A stretch of 59,300 bases of DNA from Kiritimatiellia bacterium (GTDB taxonomy: Bacteria; Verrucomicrobiota; Kiritimatiellia; RFP12; UBA1067), in contig JAKSOZ010000008.1 in the NCBI GenBank assembly GCA_024405265.1, positions 1 to 59,300 of the forward strand, in the 5' to 3' direction. Under the pieces are notes generated by a model. The model was not told the origin of the DNA. It worked only from the letters and a program-made list of their open reading frames with translations, and searched no databases. The position numbers were made by a program, and so were the translations under genes. This document shows positions 35,061 through 41,578 of the stretch, one piece after another; position 1 is the stretch's first letter, and the number at the start of each line of letters is the position of its first letter.

Positions 35061-35450
35061 AGAAGTGACACGCGGCGAATAAGCCAGATTCTGTTCTCCG
35101 CCCTAACGTCAAGCGAGAGCGGATCCGATCATTCATCTAAGCAATCAACCCGAGATCTTAAGTCTTGGCCTCATCAGCCTCGACACCGAACGAGCAGCCC
35201 GTCGATCCCCTATTTGATCTTGCTCCAGAGAGGGTTTACCTGGCCCACGGCGTTTCAGACGCGGCGGTGAGCTCTTACCTCACCTTTTCACCCTTACCGA
35301 ACGCGAACGCTCGGCGGTATATTTCTGTGGCACTTTCCATCACGAAGGATTTACCTTCGTCTCCCGCCCTTAACAAACGGGTCCCTTGCCCTGCGGAGTC
35401 CGGACTTTCCTCTACCTTTCGGCAGCGATCGGTCACTCGCGCGTCACTTC
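35061..35450 (-). ncRNA. rnpB: RNase P RNA, bacterial type A
   Basis: The minus strand shows the conserved landmarks of RNase P RNA in order: GAGGAAAGTCCGGACTCC near the 5' end, CAGGGCAAGGGACCCG, the central AGGGTGAAAAGGTGAGG and GTAAGAGCTCACC, GGTAAACCC, and the 3' AGAATCTGGCTTATTCG. It is the catalytic RNA that cuts tRNA 5' leaders. The length is about 390 bases. Flanking arms form a P1 helix that extends beyond the normal ends: 35051-35074 pairs with 35438-35462, about 24 bp. It lies between the zinc-ribbon gene and yggU with no separate clear promoter, downstream of two tRNAs. Confidence 0.95.
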
Positions 35451-35475
35451 TGAAGAAATTTCAAAGAGCTTTTAT

Positions 35476-35502
35476 GCTCTATCGCTTCAGTCGCGATAGA
35501 GC
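35476..35502 (-). other. Perfect 10-bp hairpin across the zinc-ribbon stop codon
   Basis: GCTCTATCGC (35476-35485) pairs with GCGATAGAGC (35493-35502) around a 7-base loop containing the stop codon at 35487-35489. On the minus strand it is followed by ATAAAAGCTCTTTG, not a clean T run. The downstream AGAGC...GCTCT can pair alternatively. It may be a processing site between the mRNA and RNase P RNA. Confidence 0.7.
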
Positions 35503-36215
35503 AAGCGACCACACATCGTGCACTGAATCTGCGCGGGCTTGAATCCAACGCCCTGCATCTTCGCATACGCATCGGCCATCTGACCGACATTCGGCGGCTG
35601 AACGAGGTGGCAACCGTCGCAAACGCCATCGTGAGTAAGCGGAACGACGACCGGCCAACGCTTCGTGGAAAGACGGGTATAATAAAGGAGGAACGCAGGA
35701 TCAGGCACCACGCGTGCTTTCGCCTCGCGTTCTTTCTTCGCTTCGGCGAGCTCGGCTTCGACCGCGGCGATACGCTCGTCGATTTCGGCGCAGAACTGAT
35801 CGACACCATCCTTCTCGGCATCATACTTCGCCTGAGCATCGAGAATACGAGCATCGGCCGAAGGCATATCGTCCATAGCGGCGATCTGATTATTCTCGGC
35901 AGTTTCGAGATCGTGCTGAATAAGATCGATCTGAACCGAATACTGCTGATATTCTTTATTGGATTTAAGACCGGCCTGAGTCTGCTTTAACGAAGCGATC
36001 TTCTCTTTAAGCGCTTTCGCATCTTCTTCATAGCCACGAACACGATTGTTCGTATACTCCTGACCGGCTTTAGCGGCCTGCAAATCGGCGCTCACTCCGG
36101 AAAGGCGCGCGACTTCAAGGGCCTTGCGACGCGGGAGATCCTTCAGCTCGGCTTCGAGCTCGCGGATACGGCCGTCAACTTCTTGCAATTCTAAGAGAGA
36201 CTCGATAACTGTCAC
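35487..36215 (-). CDS. C4-type zinc-ribbon coiled-coil protein (DUF164/CT398-like)
   Basis: The 242-aa protein starts at GTG 36215 behind GGAAAGG. Residues 1 to about 190 are a long antiparallel coiled coil (LLELQEVDGRIRELEAELKD onward). The C-terminus holds a zinc ribbon with two C-x2-C pairs: 'CDGCHLVQPP' and 'CTMCGRLLY'. The family includes chlamydial CT398, reported to interact with sigma54 and secretion components, so a structural or regulatory partner role is plausible. The ribosome site begins one base after the encoded CCA of tRNA-His, so the mRNA must be released by tRNA processing. Confidence 0.9.
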   Translation of the reverse strand: MTVIESLLELQEVDGRIRELEAELKDLPRRKALEVARLSGVSADLQAAKAGQEYTNNRVRGYEEDAKALKEKIASLKQTQAGLKSNKEYQQYSVQIDLIQHDLETAENNQIAAMDDMPSADARILDAQAKYDAEKDGVDQFCAEIDERIAAVEAELAEAKKEREAKARVVPDPAFLLYYTRLSTKRWPVVVPLTHDGVCDGCHLVQPPNVGQMADAYAKMQGVGFKPAQIQCTMCGRLLYRD

Positions 36216-36232
36216 GGCTTATCTACCTTTCC

Positions 36233-36310
36233 TGGGGCAGGAGACGGGACTCGAACCCGCAACCCACAGAATCACAATCTGTTGATCTAACCAATTGATC
36301 TACTCCCGCC
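36233..36310 (-). tRNA. tRNA-His (GTG)
   Basis: This 78-base minus-strand gene has an 8-bp acceptor stem that includes the histidine-specific G(-1):C73 pair, anticodon loop TTGTGAT with anticodon GTG, T loop TTCGAGT and encoded CCA. It follows tRNA-Thr by five bases. Confidence 0.96.
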
Positions 36311-36315
36311 ATAGC

Positions 36316-36391
36316 TGGAGCCAGGTAAGGGACTCGAACCCCCGACCTGCTCATTACGAATGAGCCGCACTACCAACTGTGCTAACCTGGC
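36316..36391 (-). tRNA. tRNA-Thr (CGT)
   Basis: The 76-base gene has acceptor GCCAGGT/ACCTGGC, anticodon loop TTCGTAA with anticodon CGT reading ACG, T loop TTCGAGT and encoded CCA. It is the first gene after the promoter at 36410-36439. Confidence 0.96.
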
Positions 36392-36409
36392 CTGTGTACT
36401 TGGTCGTGT

Positions 36410-36439
36410 ATTATATCAAAAAACCGCTGTGTACGTCAA
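36410..36439 (-). promoter_or_regulatory. Promoter of the tRNA-Thr/tRNA-His/zinc-ribbon/rnpB/yggU unit
   Basis: TTGACG (36439-36434) and TATAAT (36415-36410) lie 18 bp apart, with a TGA extension. The start would be about ten bases before tRNA-Thr. No other promoter of similar quality is seen down to yggU. Confidence 0.8.
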
Positions 36440-36452
36440 TGACGAAATTTCA

Positions 36453-36482
36453 TTGATTTTACGCAAGAATTTTTGTTATAAT
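36453..36482 (+). promoter_or_regulatory. Leaderless promoter of psd
   Basis: TTGATT (36453-36458), 18 bp, TATAAT (36477-36482). Six bases separate the -10 from the ATG at 36489, so transcription should begin at or next to the start codon. Confidence 0.75.
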
Positions 36483-36488
36483 TAACCC

Positions 36489-37382
36489 ATGAACAAGGTC
36501 ATAGAATATATCGACCGCGAAAGCGGCAAGAAAGTCACGGAATCGGTGATGGGCGATAAAGCCCTTCGCTTCGCTTACGAAACTCTTCTCGGGCGCACCC
36601 TTTGGCCCGTTCTGTTCGGCTCGAAGCTCATCTCCTCCATTATGGGCAGGAAATACGATTCTCCGAGTTCCAAGAGCGCGATTCGTTCTCTCGCATCGAT
36701 TCCCGGATGTAAATATGATGAAGCGGAGAAACCGTTGGAGGAATACGGTTCGTTCAACGAATTCTTCACTCGGCATCTGAAGCCGAACGCGAGAACGATC
36801 GGCCAAGGCTTGGTTTCGCCGGCCGACGGAAGACTTATGCTTTACTTGAACGCCGACGCCGACTTACCCTTCCCGCTAAAAGGCGCGAAGCGTAGCCTGA
36901 AAGAAGTCTTCGATCGCCATTCGACCGACGTTTTGGGCGGAAAGATGGACGTCGCGGTCATTCGTCTCGCGCCGGTAGACTATCACCGCTTCCACTTCCC
37001 CATCGATTGCCACGTTGAGGAATGCGCTACCGTAATTCCCGGCAAATATCACTCGGTCAATCCGATCGCGCTTTTGGCATATCCCGACGTTTACGCCGAC
37101 AACGAGCGGCAAATCGTGAAATGCTCTACCGAAGCCGGGGTCATGTACTTGGTGGACGTCGGTGCCTTCGGCGTCGGAACGATTATTCAAACCTTCGAGC
37201 CGGGTGAGCGCAAGAAAGGCGAAGAAAAAGGCTACTTCAAATTCGGCGGATCGACGGTCATCATGATCACAGAAGCGGGCCGCCTCAAATTCGCCGAGGA
37301 TATCGTCGCCAACTCCGCCGCAGGATACGAAACGCGCGTCAAGATGGGCGAAACGATCGCCGAAGTCCGCCACGAAATTTGA
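36489..37382 (+). CDS. psd: Phosphatidylserine decarboxylase proenzyme
   Basis: The 297-aa protein has the catalytic 'PADGRL' near residue 118, 'APVDYHRFHFPIDC' with the histidine near residue 163 and a self-cleavage motif GGST in 'KFGGSTVIM' near residue 251 (LGST in E. coli). Autocleavage yields a small alpha chain with a pyruvoyl group. It makes phosphatidylethanolamine at the inner membrane. pssA is not in the window. It ends base-to-base against the convergent transglutaminase gene (TGATCA across the two stops), with no terminator between. Confidence 0.95.
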   Translation: MNKVIEYIDRESGKKVTESVMGDKALRFAYETLLGRTLWPVLFGSKLISSIMGRKYDSPSSKSAIRSLASIPGCKYDEAEKPLEEYGSFNEFFTRHLKPNARTIGQGLVSPADGRLMLYLNADADLPFPLKGAKRSLKEVFDRHSTDVLGGKMDVAVIRLAPVDYHRFHFPIDCHVEECATVIPGKYHSVNPIALLAYPDVYADNERQIVKCSTEAGVMYLVDVGAFGVGTIIQTFEPGERKKGEEKGYFKFGGSTVIMITEAGRLKFAEDIVANSAAGYETRVKMGETIAEVRHEI

Positions 37383-38087
37383 TCAACGCTTCAACGGGTG
37401 GACGTAGTTCGTATCCAGGGGAACATCGCTATCGGATAAGTCACGTTTTTTATACCTGCGATAGCGTTCGGTCACATCGTCGGCCGGGACGGAGCTGAAG
37501 CCTTGAGGATAGCTCCAGGTCCGCCAAAAGAAAGTGCCGCGATAAGTCTTTCGCGAGGCGTAAACACGCTTATCCGGGCTTTCCCCCGCCTCCGCAGCGA
37601 AAGGAGCCTGCCATCCTTCATCAATCGGACTCGGATCGCCATCTCCGAAGAAATGCCAATCTCCATCCCAGAACTCAACCCAAGAATGATTTCCGGGGAT
37701 CGTCGTCCAATTACACCCGACGAGTCTCGCGGGAATCCCAACGGAACGATAAGCACATATCTGCAAAATCGCCATCCCCGTGCAGGAGGCCATGTGAATA
37801 CGCATCGAATGGAACGGAGACTGATTCGCCTTATCGCGAGCGGTAGAGTAATGGACGTCGAGAACGTCCCAAATGACCGAATTGATCTTCTGTACGGCTT
37901 CGGTAGGAGTTTTCGCTTCGGCAACCAAAGACGGGAAAACGCTCTCGAAATAAGGCCGCCAATCATCCTTCTCTTCGTCGATTACCTGATTCGGCTCGAC
38001 GTACTCCGTCTTCAATTCCTCAGGGATTTTGTCCGACCAAGGAAATAAAAGCGCGGCAAGAATCAGCGCTCCACAGGCATTCCCCAT
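37383..38087 (-). CDS. Transglutaminase-like secreted protein
   Basis: The 234-aa protein begins with a hydrophobic leader (GNACGALILAALLFPWSD). The transglutaminase/papain-like triad is visible: Cys in 'ASCTGMAIL', His in 'GNHSWVEFW' and Asp in 'FFGDGDPS'. Bacterial members act as proteases or peptidases outside the cytoplasm, and the substrate is unknown. The start overlaps the acyltransferase gene by 25 bases. It closes the nnrD operon. Confidence 0.85.
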   Translation of the reverse strand: MGNACGALILAALLFPWSDKIPEELKTEYVEPNQVIDEEKDDWRPYFESVFPSLVAEAKTPTEAVQKINSVIWDVLDVHYSTARDKANQSPFHSMRIHMASCTGMAILQICAYRSVGIPARLVGCNWTTIPGNHSWVEFWDGDWHFFGDGDPSPIDEGWQAPFAAEAGESPDKRVYASRKTYRGTFFWRTWSYPQGFSSVPADDVTERYRRYKKRDLSDSDVPLDTNYVHPLKR

Positions 38088-38902
38088 TCTTCAAGCTTTC
38101 CGGCCATCCAATCGAAGGCGGCCTCATGAAGGACTTTCGACTTACCGGCGGGGATAACGGGACCCGCGCAAACTTTGATATCGTAAGAAGTGTCGACGGG
38201 ACCGAAATCGGTGAAAATATGCTTTAAAAGCCCGGAGTCGCGGCGAACCTGACTACGAGTGTCGACGACAATCGGGACTACCGGCACTCCCGCCTTCTCG
38301 GCTAGCTTCGCGCCAAGAGAAGAATAAAGCTTGCGCGAGAAGACGCGCTCGCGTGACCCTTGAGGGAAGATGAGAAACGAGTCACCTCGTCCCAAGCGCT
38401 CAGCGCCTACTTTAAGAATATGCATCAAGTCTTCGCGAGGGCTCTTTCGCCCGACGCACACCATACCCATGTGATCGGCGGCCTTTTCAAGCCCGGGGAG
38501 ATGACCGAGCGAGGCCTTCGCGACATAACTGATCGGGCCATAAGAAAGGAGAATCGTCGGAAGAACAATCGTCTCGGTCGTCGACATATGATTGCAAAGA
38601 TAAAGAACCGGGCCCTTGTAGGCGTTACGATGCTCGAAGCCTTCGACGATTACGCGCATACCGAGTTTCTCCGCGCCGGTAACCGCCGAGAAACAGAACT
38701 TCCCCCAGAGCTTCTGGGTAAGCTTGCCAAGCGGCTCGACAATCGCGCACTTCGGAAAAACGCTCGAAACGTAGCACGAGTATCTAAACGTCGTCCACCA
38801 ACTCTTTTTAGCGCGCTTGGGCGCGAGATGGTCATCTTTAGTACGATAGCCACCCGTCGCCAGAATCTCTTGCTGAAACTCTTCAATCGTTGTTTTCTTC
38901 AT
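38063..38902 (-). CDS. 1-acyl-sn-glycerol-3-phosphate acyltransferase (PlsC-like)
   Basis: The ATG at 38902 follows a strong AAGGAGG and gives 279 aa. The acyltransferase motif I appears as 'CNHMSTTETIVLP', with Glu in place of the usual Asp of NHx4D, a variant I recall from other PlsC-like proteins. Motif III appears as 'FPQGSRE'. It would acylate lysophosphatidic acid, with the exact acceptor uncertain. An upstream in-frame Met inside the preceding gene is rejected. It overlaps that gene by 20 bases. Confidence 0.85.
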   Translation of the reverse strand: MKKTTIEEFQQEILATGGYRTKDDHLAPKRAKKSWWTTFRYSCYVSSVFPKCAIVEPLGKLTQKLWGKFCFSAVTGAEKLGMRVIVEGFEHRNAYKGPVLYLCNHMSTTETIVLPTILLSYGPISYVAKASLGHLPGLEKAADHMGMVCVGRKSPREDLMHILKVGAERLGRGDSFLIFPQGSRERVFSRKLYSSLGAKLAEKAGVPVVPIVVDTRSQVRRDSGLLKHIFTDFGPVDTSYDIKVCAGPVIPAGKSKVLHEAAFDWMAGKLEEWGMPVER

Positions 38903-39719
38903 TTTCGCCTCCTTCAGATTCCTCTTGTCCGTCGACCTCACCTTCGACTTGGTTCTTCACCTTCTCTTTAGCCTTGAGCTCTTCTTGTGCTTTGGCATTC
39001 GCCTCCGCTTCTTCTCTAAGCTTACGCTGCTCGGCAAGCTGTTCCTTCATTTCGGCCAAGCTCGCGCGCATTTCGTCGCGCTCGGCTTCCTGCTTCGCGC
39101 GCTCTTCGGCGGCTTTGGCTTCGGCGGCTTCGCGTTGAGCCTGACGCTCGGCCCTGAGCTGGCTGATATCTCTTAAGCCTCCGCTCGAATTCTTGCGCCC
39201 GAGCAGAGTCGACCTCGCGCCGACTTTCGGTTTCAAGTCCAAGGTCGAAGCCTTCGGAGGCGCACTCGCGGCGGTTTTCGAAGTCGAGCCTCCGCCTTTC
39301 GCGGAATTCTGTCCAAGAGTAAGTTCGACTTCGACTCCATTCTTCTCGATCTTCATCCACGCTTTCAAAGCATCCGCTTCTTTAAGCGTCCAGCCGCCCG
39401 CGGATTCTCCGACTTTAAGATAGTAATGAACGGGCGTTTTCGCGTCGGAATTATCGGTAAAGCCGACCGCTGTCTTGCCGCTCGGAGTTACGTTGATAAT
39501 CGAAAAGTGAATCGAGCTTTTGATTTCTTCTTGCTCTTTCGTAAGCTCCTTTTCGGCACTCTTCGAGACTTCGCTCGCCATCTTCGTCGGATCGAAACCG
39601 ATCGGCGGCTGGCCGAACATCTGGCGATCGACAATCGGTTGATAACGCTCGAACGGATACTTCTCCGCGAACGCCACACCCGCGATCATAAAACCGAAAA
39701 CAATCAAGAATTTCGCCAT
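38883..39719 (-). CDS. Secreted protein with C-terminal charged coiled coil, unknown function
   Basis: The 278-aa protein has a signal peptide (MAKFLIVFGFMIAGVAFAEK) followed by 'YQPIVDRQMFGQPPIGF', a segment of the kind found in small periplasmic proteins of PVC bacteria. A compact beta-rich domain spans about residues 65-130 (SIINVTPSGKTAVGFTDNSD). Residues 185-278 are a Glu/Lys/Ala-rich coiled coil ending in an acidic tail, partly encoded by degenerate repeats. I do not recognise a family. It may be an envelope or secretion-associated protein. It overlaps namZ and the acyltransferase genes. Confidence 0.7.
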   Translation of the reverse strand: MAKFLIVFGFMIAGVAFAEKYPFERYQPIVDRQMFGQPPIGFDPTKMASEVSKSAEKELTKEQEEIKSSIHFSIINVTPSGKTAVGFTDNSDAKTPVHYYLKVGESAGGWTLKEADALKAWMKIEKNGVEVELTLGQNSAKGGGSTSKTAASAPPKASTLDLKPKVGARSTLLGRKNSSGGLRDISQLRAERQAQREAAEAKAAEERAKQEAERDEMRASLAEMKEQLAEQRKLREEAEANAKAQEELKAKEKVKNQVEGEVDGQEESEGGENEENND

Positions 39720-40690
39720 CTTTCAATCTCCCGATCTACGGACCCTTCTTCGACGGCAGCTTGGACCTTCTCGGTACCGTAAAGCTTAGCCATCCACTCT
39801 CGCCTTACACCTTCGAGCATTTCCTTCGGGTAACGCTTAACGAGTTTTTCCAAAAGTTTAACTCCGGCGGCAACTGGCTTAAACACTTCGAAATCACAAA
39901 TCAGAAAAAGCACTCCCGAACCGTACGGCATCGCGCCGACACCGTACTTCGACAAGTCTTCACAGTCCTTGACAAGCCACTTCACGTCGATAAATGGCGC
40001 GGAAATCATGCGAAAGGCCATCGCTCCGAAGCGATCGATATCGACCGCCGGGTACGCTTCCGACCAAACGAGCATCGGATAGAGCATAACCGAGTCGACG
40101 CTCTTCAAAGCGGGAGAGGGCGGGACGAAATTAAGGGATTTAGCTAGGGGAACAGGGTGAGGAACCGCTTTGACCTTGAGATCAAAACCTTCGGCCTTAG
40201 ACCTTAAACCTTGAACTATAAACTTCGCTTCTTCCCCCGGCGTCATGCCATGGAGGAGCGGGACATCGATAGGGGCGACGAACGAGCTCCACTTTTCTTC
40301 CCGACAAGGGCCGTCGACCTTACCGTGCAAAGGAATCGGATGATCGATAAGCGTAACGGGAATCCCCTTCTCGGCACAGACTTCGAGCATCAGCTTTATC
40401 GTCGCGAGATATGTATAACACCTGACTCCGATATCGCAGAGGTCGATGATCATCTCGGATATATCGGCCATCATCGAATCGGTAGGACGACGATGTTCTC
40501 CGTACAATGAGCGAATCGGTATATCATAATAAGGATGAATCGTATCACCCGTCTTCTCACCGGCCGCGGCACTTCCGAAAAAGCCATGTTCCGCCGAGAA
40601 CAAGGCGACAATCTCGGAACGACGCTCTTCGATGATTTTCGGAAGCGTCAAGGACGCCTGCATGGAAAGTATGCCGAGCCCTTTACGCAT
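39704..40690 (-). CDS. DUF1343 protein (NamZ-like exo-beta-N-acetylmuramidase)
   Basis: The 328-aa protein shows the DUF1343 landmarks 'VALFSAEHGFFGSAAAGE', 'IPIRSLYGEHRRPT', 'DIGVRCYTYLATIKLML' and 'PVTLIDHPIPLHG'. Members of this family, such as NamZ, cleave N-acetylmuramic acid from peptidoglycan fragments. The protein is slightly short at the N-terminus and lacks a signal peptide, so cytoplasmic muropeptide recycling is as likely as export. A loop around residue 160-175 is encoded by seven consecutive heptamers (40168-40216). It overlaps nnrD by eight bases. Confidence 0.85.
   Translation of the reverse strand: MRKGLGILSMQASLTLPKIIEERRSEIVALFSAEHGFFGSAAAGEKTGDTIHPYYDIPIRSLYGEHRRPTDSMMADISEMIIDLCDIGVRCYTYLATIKLMLEVCAEKGIPVTLIDHPIPLHGKVDGPCREEKWSSFVAPIDVPLLHGMTPGEEAKFIVQGLRSKAEGFDLKVKAVPHPVPLAKSLNFVPPSPALKSVDSVMLYPMLVWSEAYPAVDIDRFGAMAFRMISAPFIDVKWLVKDCEDLSKYGVGAMPYGSGVLFLICDFEVFKPVAAGVKLLEKLVKRYPKEMLEGVRREWMAKLYGTEKVQAAVEEGSVDREIERWRNS
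40168..40216. repeat. Seven tandem heptamers inside the namZ-like gene
   Basis: Plus-strand units CTTTGAC, CTTGAGA, TCAAAAC, CTTCGGC, CTTAGAC, CTTAAAC, CTTGAAC run without gaps (7 x 7 bp). They encode a charged loop in an otherwise conserved enzyme. Confidence 0.8.
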
Positions 40691-41525
40691 CGAGTTTCAC
40701 CCTCAATGATCCGATCATGGAAGCGGTATTCACGATCGACGGATCGATAGCCTTCGAGACGACCTCATCGGAAGCGAGGCCATGAAGCCAGACGGAAGAA
40801 GCCGTCGAAAGAAACGCATCATCTTTCAGATATGCCCAGCGAGCGCCGATTATACCGGCGAGCAAATCCCCCATTCCTCCTAGCGCCATAAAGGGATTAC
40901 CGGTAACGTTTTCGTAGACTCGCTTGGCATCTTTCGAGACGACAAGAGAAGCGGGTCCTTTCAATACGACGGTCGAATGATAGCGCGAGGCTATCTCTTT
41001 CGCCGCGCCGAGACGATCCGCAGCGATTTCTTCGCGCTGAACTCCGAGCAGCCGCGCCGCTTCGCCTTCGTGAGGAGTAAGCACGATCTCCTGGCCTTCC
41101 GCAGGCATATAACCCTCGGAACTAGCATACCAACCGGCGAGGATCGTGAGCGCATCGGCGTCGACGATGAAGCGCCCTTTTCGTACCGAAAGCAATCGCG
41201 AAAGAATCGCCTCCGTAGAAACGGAAACTCCAAGCCCCATACCGACGATCGTCACATCGGCCTTCGGCGGCACAGAGGTTACGCCTAGCTTGGTGAAAGT
41301 CGCTTCCGGAACGAGCGAACCCGCAGCGATTCTCGACGCGGCCGGGACCACGAGCTGAACAAGCCCCGCTCCCGCCGCTCTCGCGCCAAGCGCCGTGATG
41401 ACGGGCGCATGGATATAATGCTCCGAGCCGCCGACGATCGTCAAAACGCCGACGCTGCGCTTCGTCGCGTTCCGCTCACGCGCCTTGAACGCCGAGGCGA
41501 TTTCCTTAGGGATTTCAAAACTCAT
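40683..41525 (-). CDS. nnrD: ADP/ATP-dependent NAD(P)H-hydrate dehydratase
   Basis: The 280-aa ribokinase-like protein has 'LTIVGGSEHYIHAPVITALG' near the start, 'VLTPHEGEAARLLG' near residue 150 and 'GNPFMALGGMGDLLAGIIGA' near residue 205, the substrate and nucleotide site of the YjeF C-terminal family. It repairs hydrated NADH and NADPH. No NnrE epimerase domain is fused. The ATG lies seven bases after TATAAT, so the mRNA is predicted leaderless. It shares a 54-bp promoter region with the divergent mtaB-like gene. Confidence 0.92.
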   Translation of the reverse strand: MSFEIPKEIASAFKARERNATKRSVGVLTIVGGSEHYIHAPVITALGARAAGAGLVQLVVPAASRIAAGSLVPEATFTKLGVTSVPPKADVTIVGMGLGVSVSTEAILSRLLSVRKGRFIVDADALTILAGWYASSEGYMPAEGQEIVLTPHEGEAARLLGVQREEIAADRLGAAKEIASRYHSTVVLKGPASLVVSKDAKRVYENVTGNPFMALGGMGDLLAGIIGARWAYLKDDAFLSTASSVWLHGLASDEVVSKAIDPSIVNTASMIGSLRVKLDA

Positions 41526-41532
41526 ACTCGGT

Positions 41533-41541
41533 ATTATACCA
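41533..41541 (-). promoter_or_regulatory. Leaderless extended -10 promoter of nnrD
   Basis: Minus strand TGGTATAAT with the hexamer at 41538-41533, seven bases before the ATG. No consensus -35 is visible because the opposite promoter occupies that position. Confidence 0.7.
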
Positions 41542-41556
41542 AATCGTCCGATAAAA

Positions 41557-41565
41557 TGGTATAAT
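41557..41565 (+). promoter_or_regulatory. Extended -10 promoter of the mtaB-recO-ppi operon
   Basis: Plus strand TGGTATAAT with the hexamer at 41560-41565, 13 bases before the ATG and with no ribosome site between. It is back-to-back with the nnrD promoter, hexamers 21 bp apart. Confidence 0.7.
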
Positions 41566-41578
41566 ATCCTTATATCTT

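Noticed and set aside
35476..35502. Rho-independent terminator after the zinc-ribbon gene
   Set aside because: The stem is perfect but is followed by ATAAAAGC rather than a T run on the minus strand.
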